Assembly: GCA_029216955.1 (NCBI GenBank)
Contig: JANAVB010015600.1
Span: forward strand, 34,894,174-34,958,173
Reading direction: 5' to 3'
Length of the DNA: 64,000 bases
Source of the DNA: Iris pallida
Taxonomy: Eukaryota > Streptophyta > Magnoliopsida > Asparagales > Iridaceae
Positions 56,517 through 64,000 of the stretch are shown here, piece by piece. Position 1 is the stretch's first letter, and each line of letters starts with the position of its first letter. The notes beneath the pieces are model-generated. The model made no database searches and was not told the DNA's origin. It saw nothing but the letters and a program-made list of their open reading frames with translations. Made by a program: the position numbers and the translations under genes.

Positions 56517-58882
56517 AGAAAAGAACTAACATGTAAAGCTATGTGTGTGTGTGAACATGGAGGTGTACATGAAAAGAGAAATCAATACTAGTTATGAGTT
56601 TACACTACACATGGCATAAAGCTAACCCATCTACATTACACATGTATTATACTTAACATGCATGGCTACAAGTATACATCTATATACATTAGAGTAGAGA
56701 CTATTTAAGTTATAACTAACATGCATCTATACTTTACATAAATCTATATATATTATAGCAATCATTTAGAGAAGGGTTACATGGCATGGTGGTTGATATA
56801 GAGTGGGGTGTCCTTGTACAGAGGGTGAAGTTCATTCTCAGTTTAGTTCCACATTTACATATAAACTAAAGTGAGCTATCACATAAACTGGTGTAACTAA
56901 CCACATAAAATAAACCATGTTATCTGAAATCTGCCATTAAGCCAACATCTCATATGCATACAGCTCATGCATTGTCTAATACTGAAATTAACTAACATTT
57001 CGAATTAAGGGTTGAAGGTTAACATTACATTCATAGACATTCCACTATATTAAAAACTGAAATTGGCTTGACAATAGGAAAAGGAAGGTATATATGCTTA
57101 CATGGACAGTTCAGTGTTCGAACAACCTAAAATGAACTAACATTCAATCTAAATATCAGCTATGCATTGGTTCTATGTCTACATATAAAATCTGATATTG
57201 CATTTACAATATTTATATATTATGCATTCATATCTATCATTACATATATACCTTGCATTTGTATCTAGCATTCATTATATACTTTCATGCATGCATTGTA
57301 TATCATTCTTTCATTCATGCATTTATGCATTGCTTACATATATTACATTAATTGTATTCCTACATGCTTGCATTCAACCATATATATACATTAATGTAAA
57401 GAGGATATATATCATATATATATATCATTTCATTCATCTAACATATCATGCATTACATACTCCACATTCATTTAATATCCATACTACATAGGCTCATAGG
57501 TTACACAAAATACATATATCGTATAGTCACTCTTTTACTTAAAACCAATACTGTACCAATTGGGCATTCACTAAATTCTAGGATTAAAATATGTTGTAGT
57601 ACTTCATGTTAGATTTCCGAAACTTCAAACGGATCGTATTTTCGTGTCCGGAAGCTCCCGAAATCGCGAAAATACCGAAACGCGTTGGTCTTTCGTATAG
57701 CTGACACTCAAATAATTCTACAGAAAATTACAGAAAGAATTTGGCTTATTAAAATATATATTTGGAAAGCTAACTTCGATACGGTTCTTTTAAAAAAAAT
57801 AGGAGATAAATCGGAGTTTTAAGCTAAAAGTTATGACATTTCTAAGTTGTTATTGCTACTAAAAACGTGGATAAAAATTATGACGAATTTGGGTAGTTTG
57901 AGACAAAAGAACACAAGTATATAACATAATATATCAAGAACTCACTCTCTACACTGATATATATATATGAGACACTATAGAACACATCTTCAATACAAAA
58001 ATATGAGATTAAACATGTAATAATTCATTCATACATAACAACAACACATAGTGTGTCCAAATTTGGGGTTTTTCCATATGGACACAACCACAACACAAAA
58101 GACACTCCTATGACCTCCAAATGGACACGAAATAGACACAAATGGAGATACAACTATGGGGGTCATTCCTATGGATTCAAAATAGACCTATATTTATGAG
58201 AAAATGAAAAGGAGAAGGGATTTATACCTCCCGGTAGATCGAATCGAAGAAAAGCCTCCCGGAGCGACACCGACACGTAGAGATTCCAAAAGGATACGAA
58301 CGAGCTCCGAATCCTCCCAAACTTGGGTAGCTTCCTTCTTGGCTAGAATGGAGAAGGAAAGAAGAAGATTTGGTGGCAAAATAGAAGGATTTGGTGGAGA
58401 AATTGCTAGGGATTGCTCTCTAGAAATTTGGAAAAGAACAAGAGAGAGAGTGTGGATGAGAATAATGAAATAAACTTGAGCTTATCCTCTCCCAAAGTGG
58501 CTGGCTATACGGGGCTATTTGTCCTATTATGATAAGGTCCAAAATGCCCCCACTAACCTATTCTATTAGTATTAGGAAAGGGCTAATTGGTTGGGGCCAA
58601 ATTAGTCATTCTATACTCTCTAATCACACTATCCTTATCCATAATAATTAGTCTAACCTCTAACTAAAATATTTCTATCATGTGGGCCATGGCTAACTAA
58701 TGTGTGGGTCCACTAAAGTCAACACTACCCCCGGGTCCCCGTTTCAAGTCGGATTGAGCTGAAATTCAAACCCGACTCAAATAACCCCAAAACAATATCA
58801 TAAATAATAAAATAAATTTCAAAAATATTTTAAAAATACAAAATAATAAAAATACTCCTGTTCCTGAAAACTGGGGGTGACA

Positions 58883-59228
58883 AATTCCTCGAAATTAAAA
58901 CCAAACAATAGTAAAATCTCAAAATCACAAGTCATAATTTTAAATAGTTTAAAAATGATTAAAAATCACCAAAAATCATAATATGAAATAATTATCAATA
59001 AATATCAAACATAGTCAAGGGTCAATCACTAGTCAATTTTTCAACATCCAAGTACTTGGTCATCAACTGGTCAACTTCTTAGGGTTTTACCTATGCTAGC
59101 TATTTAGGTGTTGGCAACTAGAATTTAGCAAAAGAGAAACTCTATAATAGACTAGCTCTTAACTTCCCAATCCTATCAAGTCACCTATAACTAAATACCT
59201 ACAAGCTAAGAACATGAATACCAAATAC

Positions 59229-59273
<45 letters not shown>

Positions 59274-60948
59274 TCAAGAACAACAACCCATCACATATAT
59301 CCTAAGTATATCATCTATATATATACATGACTGATCAACCAAGGGTTAAGGCAGACTAAACTTATAAGGGTCTGAAACAATGCTTAGAACTAGGCTAAGG
59401 ATGAATGGTCTGAATCAAGGGGACATGGTATCTAGTGAAGGGTCTGCACACTGCCTATAAAGGTGATCATCACAAAGGAACTCAACACGAAGGGAACTTA
59501 ACTAAAATGGAAAACTGAACCAAGTATAGGCTAAACAACATGTTTATAACCCTATACAACAATGGCCTATAGATACCAACTAACCTATATCCCATATGCC
59601 AATATCATCTGCAATCTATCTATGCAAATAGACCTCTCGGTCTTAAATGAAACTACAACTATACTCAAAGGCAGGCTCTGGTCATGGGTGCCTCACTGGA
59701 AAAGGTAAGGGAAAGTAGTAATAATCATTAAGGATGTAAGGTATACTAACATCCTATGTGTAACTGGTTGGTATTATAGATAACAAGAGAATTATCTACA
59801 ATGGGTTACTATTCTAACACCAATGCTAACTATCACCTCTAGGGTACAGACACTCTACAAGTCATCATACCATTATATTATGAAGGAACTACCTATGAAT
59901 AAGCTCTACAAAACTAAATATCCCTACTCCTAAGTCATTTATAACAATCAAAAGGGTATGATGTTTAAACCTTCTCAAGATACAATCTGTTAATCATATG
60001 CGTCTGTCCAAAATCATGTTGTCCAGAGTCTTCATCATGCTAGTGAGCAAGGCTACGATAATCACAGAGTCCTTGACTAAGGTACGTACCTCTAGGTTCA
60101 TGGTATTTAAAATTTTCGCACTGCCGCATGCGACGGCGAAAACCTTAAATTTCCATACCCGAGAATACATCCAAAATCTGACTACATGTCCTCACTATGC
60201 CAACTAACACGACTATCGAGGATTCTAGATCCCATGATTTAGGCGACCTAGCCCATATGATTTTCTCAGAAGAAAAAAACAAACACAACAAAAGAGTAAC
60301 ATGACAAAATTAATCAATCAACAAGGAACAGATGGAGTCGGATTTGAAGGTAATTATAAAAGACAATTGCGGGAATGGAATTGAGAAGAACGGAACTTGC
60401 AGCAAGATCTCCAACGGTCTGTGCATCCTCGACTGTCCTGACGATAGCTCGCCCTGCTGGTTTCCTCTAGCAAGATGCTGATACTGCACAAATCTCTGCT
60501 GCTGATGCTGCATAAATTACTGCTGCTGAGAGAAACCGGAAATAAAGGAAAAAGTCTCTGTACAGACGGAGGTGCACCTCCAATATAGCAGAAATGCCAA
60601 CCTGAGTCGGCACAACAGAAGCTGCGGTCTCGAGGCCCTGATGAACAGTACGAGAGGTGGCCAGCCTCTCGATAGTATCCCCCGAACCGAAATGATAAGA
60701 TCGTGTCTTCATAACCATCATGAAGACAGATCAAAACAAGAAGCAATTTTTGAGAATGAAGCAAAAATCAAATGAGGACAGCTTATATTCAAGGAAAGTC
60801 AATAAGCAACAATTTTAGACAAAATGAATCGAATTAAGAGTTTTTCCTAATGTGATTGAGTACCTCCAAAAATATCCTAATCCTACTGCAGGCTGTAGTG
60901 ATACTCTAGTTCGAATACCACTACATAAACTCGACCTGCATGGGCCAC
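58883..60948 (-). pseudogene. Interior of the family A element with gag-like debris
   Basis: From 58897 to about 60300 the sequence is AT-rich, with TTGAC/GTCAA motifs (59020-59080), a (TA)n run (59232-59271) and no coding pattern. Between about 60310 and 60764 the minus strand holds overlapping frames rich in Gln and Ser (for example QQRFVQYQHLARGNQQGE), which resemble a broken, Gln-rich gag N-terminus. No zinc knuckle or pol motif is found. The Leu/Ser-rich frame at 60354-60764 is one of the shifted readings. Confidence 0.45.
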
Positions 60949-61189
60949 TGTAAGCCCCCTGAATTTCAGGGTTTATTTTAAATTTTCTAAATAAATTATT
61001 TTCGATAAGTATTTTATATTAATTCAAATACGTATTTTATAGCGTATTTCGTATTCTCTTGGTTTCTTGAATGCTTTAAAAATTTTCCTAACTTATAGAT
61101 TTTCTCTTTGGCCGGTATACCGCCAGTATACCGGAGTATACCGATGGCATACCGTCCAGACAGATTTTCTACACTTTAGATATTTTCAG

Positions 61190-61330
61190 TTTCTGATATT
61201 TTTATGAATAGTGTTTCGGATATTTTCGTGAATAGTGTTTAGATATTTTCGTGAATAGTATTTAGATATTTTTGTGAATAGTATTTAGATATTTTTGTGA
61301 ATAGTATTTAGATATTTTCGTGAATAGTGT
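61190..61330. repeat. Six 24-bp tandem units (TTTAGATATTTTCGTGAATAG)
   Basis: About six units of GATATTTTYGTGAATAGTRTTTA with only pyrimidine/purine swaps between them, just upstream of the TATA box at about 61438. Their place in U3 would fit an enhancer array. Confidence 0.9.
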
Positions 61331-61944
61331 AGATGCACCCTATTACCCAATGGATATTTGGTTTTGTTTGAATGGCCATGATTGACTTAGATTTTGACAT
61401 GGATCACGATCCGACGGCTAAGATTAATTCCCCTTTCTATATATACCATTTCACTTTCTCTCTCCTCTCTCTTTTCATTCTCTTCACTCTCTCTTCATTT
61501 CTTCTTCTTTTCTCTTCCCTTGCAGCTTGTTAGGAGCTTGGCCTTGAGGTCTAGAGTGTGGTTTCGTACCCCTCTTGGTGGTAGAGTAGAAGATTAGGCT
61601 TGGAGCTTAACCTAGGCAAGTGCATCTTGCTCATAAGTGTCATGACCATGCTATGATTTTATTTTCCATAGAAACTAAAGTTTTATTGGCCTATAATTTG
61701 CTTCTTTAAATTGTTAACATGTTTAGTATATAACACTTTTGGTTTTGATCGACAGTATTGCGTAGATCTGAGTTTCTAGATATGATTTTTGAGTATTTTG
61801 AGGTTTTGATCTATCAAATGTTTTGATTTGTGAAAATTATACTTCCATGTTGTAGGAAATTCAATTCTATTCAATTTTGACTTTTGAAAGTCCAAATTTT
61901 GATTTAAAACGAAGTTTTTATGGCCGAAACAAGTTTTGAGTTCA

Positions 61945-62095
61945 AAAATCAACTTTCTGCGACGGTTCGGAAAATCCGTCGAAAATCCGTTGGAAATCCG
62001 CGGAAATCCGTCGGAAAATCCGAACTTTCACACAAAACTTGCTGTGATGGAACGGAAAATCCGCCGGTAATCCGCTGTAATCCGCCGGATGATCC
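61945..62095. repeat. Short AAATCCGYCGG repeats
   Basis: About ten dispersed-to-tandem copies of (A)AATCCG(T/C)CGG, with the array split by a short AT-rich stretch. A shorter GGTATACCG series lies at 61114-61160. Confidence 0.8.
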
Positions 62096-63934
62096 GGTAG
62101 GCTGTTTTTGAATTTTTATATATGTTTTAAGTGCTGTAAAAATCTGGAAAAAATTATATTTAAATACTTTGTTAATTTAGCTTATTTATTATAATTTTTC
62201 CAGCATTTAATAAGTACTTTTGGTATTTTATAAAAATAGGAAAATAGAGCCCATTTTCAGGATATATATGTTTGTTGATTTTTAATAAATATCTATGAGG
62301 GTTTATAAATTCCAAAAAAATTAGTATAAATTTCTATAATTAACAAGGATCATTTTGGTACTTTTTTTCATAAAAAAATTGAGCTTTTTGTCTATCTCAA
62401 AAATTATTGGAACATAATGTACAGTTTGATTTATTTATTGAATAGTTACGACTTGCAATGAATTGTGTTATTTTGAGTTATTATAAGTATTGGACCTCAC
62501 CCCTCACTAGTGTAAAGACCCTAGAAAGTTAGTTTGGATATAGTGTCGCCCCACATTGGACTTGGAATTGACCGGAGTTGACCAGTTGACCAAAGTCAAC
62601 TATAAGTCAACCTCTGACCCAGTTTGTCTTAGTTTGCCCTAGTTGACCTAGACATTATAGTAAGTCTTTTCACCCTGATTAGCTATTGTATTATCTCATC
62701 TTTAGGACTGTGGCTTCACTCCGAGCCTTGATTCATATTGACAGCAGGATCCCAGGCAAGTACATCTACAAACTCATTTACTGTCTTTTAATGCTAGAAC
62801 ATATACTAACCCTGTTAAAATACTGATCATTGAGATAGCGAGTTAAATTTTCACATGTTGTATTACTTTCAGTACTTGCCATGCTTAGGACAGTTATCAT
62901 ATCTTCACATGCTTCTTACTGGTTCTCAGTACATGTTTCACTATGCTTTATACTTCTCGGAGTATTCACATGTTTCATACGGCTCCCAGTACCCGCCATG
63001 CTTATACTACTCTCAGTATCTCTCACATGTTCTATATCGTTCTCATATCTCTCACATGATTAGGATATGGGTTATGGGGAAACTGATGGTAGAGTACGTG
63101 ATCATGACCCCCCTATGGTAGCGAGCGAGGTCGCATTTTATATGCATACCTTGCCGTAGGCCATTATCCCGTATTTCTGTACGGATGTACACCTATGCCT
63201 GTTGACTTGTACGTATGTACATTTTATTTACATGTACCACAGTACATTGTACATCTATTGACCGATCACGTACCTGCTCCAGTTTTAAATATTACATATG
63301 CATCTGTCTCTATGACATATGTATCTTTGCCATGATAGATTATGAGTTATACCATGATTCCAGATATGCCATGTTTCCTATGCTACTATGATACTGTGAT
63401 CCCAGTTGTACCATGAGGCCATGTTTCCAGTATTTCCTGTTTTATAGACTTATCACACTATGTTTCTTGTTGTACATCTCTTTCATTATATGTTCAGTAC
63501 TTTAGTTGTAGAGGTTGTACTTGCTTCCGTCCTGACAGGATAACGTTGTAGGTTTACTTTCTGAGGAGGAAATGCTATATGATTCATATTATGGCACTGC
63601 TTTTGAGGACCTGGCCTTAGCTCCAGAAGAGGCCCCAGCGGAAACTTTGCTTAGTTATTTTCATGTGTTTTGAGACTTAGACTTTGGTCTGTTCTTATAT
63701 TTGGATACTGAACTTTGTCTCCAGTTAGATACTTTGGTTATGTATTATTAAGTCTGTACTTGTTTACCTTCGCTTATAGATGCAGTGTTGTGATGAACCT
63801 TTAAATGTGATTTTAGAACTGTTAGCAGCTTAGATCCTTTATTGTCTATTCTTAAAATAGCTTACTACGCTTTAACAAGCGTAGACTGGACATGACTCGG
63901 CCCGGCCCAACAATTTGGGTAACGGGTCGTGACA

Positions 63935-64000
63935 TGTTTTTAGTGGTGCCCCCATGCAGGTCCATACTTAAGTTGTTTGGTTACGTTATTGTACCAAGCA
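63935..64000 (+). mobile_element. Start of the interior of the third-family element
   Basis: Holds the PBS-side block GTGGTGCCCCCATGCAGGTC (63943-63962) and then unrecognised leader sequence to the window end. Confidence 0.6.

Larger units (their letters stand above)
54962..58882 (-). repeat. 3' LTR of the family A element
   Basis: 3921 bp. In element orientation it begins TGTCACCCCCAGTTTTCAGG and ends GGGTGCGGGTCGTGACA. It aligns in order with 1-4820 (reverse complement). It includes a TACAATG-repeat array (about 55640-55880), a (TA)n run (56469-56514), a TTGAC-rich block (about 56270-56345), the TATG-rich tract (about 57180-57480) and a TATA-like site (minus strand GGTATAAATC) near 58218-58227. 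Confidence 0.85.
54962..60948 (-). mobile_element. Family A retroelement, minus orientation (3' LTR and short interior)
   Basis: The 3' LTR (54962-58882) is followed by a PPT-like stretch (minus strand AATTTCGAGGAATT, 58883-58896). About 2.05 kb of interior follow, ending at the shared GTGGCCCATGCAGGTC block (60948-60933, minus strand). The expected 5' LTR is not seen next to that block; instead a plus-strand LTR of another family starts at 60949. The target duplication candidate on the left is AAGGG (54957-54961); its partner is not in the window. The element is non-coding apart from gag-like debris. Confidence 0.75.
60949..63934 (+). repeat. 5' LTR of a third related family (element continues beyond the window)
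   Basis: 2986 bp from TGTAAGCCCCCTGAATTTC to GGGTAACGGGTCGTGACA, followed by TGTTTTTAG and GTGGTGCCCCCATGCAGGTC, the PBS-side block of its relatives, so this is a 5' LTR. Promoter-like features are a TATATATACC near 61438, a pyrimidine-rich leader, and CCTAG|GCAAGTGCATCTTGC at 61611-61630. Tandem arrays lie at 61190-61330 and 61945-62095, and a TTGACC cluster at about 62565-62650. Small open frames (61394-61597, 62855-63121) have no family features. Confidence 0.8.

Noticed and set aside
60949..63934. Reading this LTR as the missing 5' LTR of the minus-strand family A element
   Set aside because: It does not match 54962-58882 in either orientation, and its own PBS-side block lies at 63943, so it belongs to a plus-strand element of another family.
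1..64000. tRNA, rRNA or prokaryote-type operon features
   Set aside because: No cloverleaf or rRNA core sequence was seen by eye, and the whole layout is that of plant retroelement DNA; a tRNA scan was not possible here.

Overview
This window is nuclear DNA of a flowering plant, and almost all of it is nested transposable elements. I see no intact host gene. The plant origin rests on plant-specific element types: Ty3/gypsy Tat elements with an antisense plant-mobile-domain ORF, a SIRE-type Ty1/copia element, and Tekay/Del-like chromovirus relatives with 3-4 kb LTRs. It also rests on captured exons of plant genes: plastidial glyoxylate reductase GLYR2, an ERD6-like sugar transporter and a SYP2-type syntaxin. 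I cannot name the species. No rRNA, tRNA or CRISPR locus was seen.

Left third (1-25.6 kb). Positions 1-4820 are the 3' part of a very long plus-strand LTR (family A) carrying a hAT-like MITE (114-786). It interrupts Tat element 1, whose integrase (4855-5796, DD35E visible), antisense plant-mobile-domain ORF (6297-10828 plus pieces near 19.1 and 19.7 kb) and 3' LTR (ending 20852) follow. The antisense ORF is split by a young, complete non-autonomous element at 10829-19062: LTRs of 3152 bp, TSD GCATC, gag only. Beyond Tat 1 come a degenerate relative of that element's LTR (20853-about 23050) and the decayed 3' end of a chromovirus with part of its LTR (about 23051-25633).

Middle and right (25.6-55 kb). 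Tat element 2 runs on the plus strand from about 25634 and is the host for at least five later insertions. These are a complete SIRE-like copia element (27598-37200, TSD AGTCC), a one-LTR element (39080-42945, TSD ACCTC), a Pack-CACTA transposon with fragments of three host genes (44476-50122, TSD CCT), a solo LTR (50168-52095, TSD ACAAC) and a minus-strand family A element entering at 54962. Removing the inserts restores the order of the decayed Tat 2 parts: LTR, PBS, ORF1, gag, protease, G-patch-like motif, reverse transcriptase.

Right end (54.9-64 kb). The family A element (LTR 54962-58882, internal 58883-60948) abuts a plus-strand LTR of a third related family (60949-63934), whose body leaves the window.

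None of the coding regions looks fully functional. The copia element and the gag-only element are the best preserved. The most interesting points are the one-LTR insertion with intact target duplications, a conserved pyrimidine-rich leader ending in a GC-type splice donor in several LTR families, and the multi-gene Pack-CACTA.
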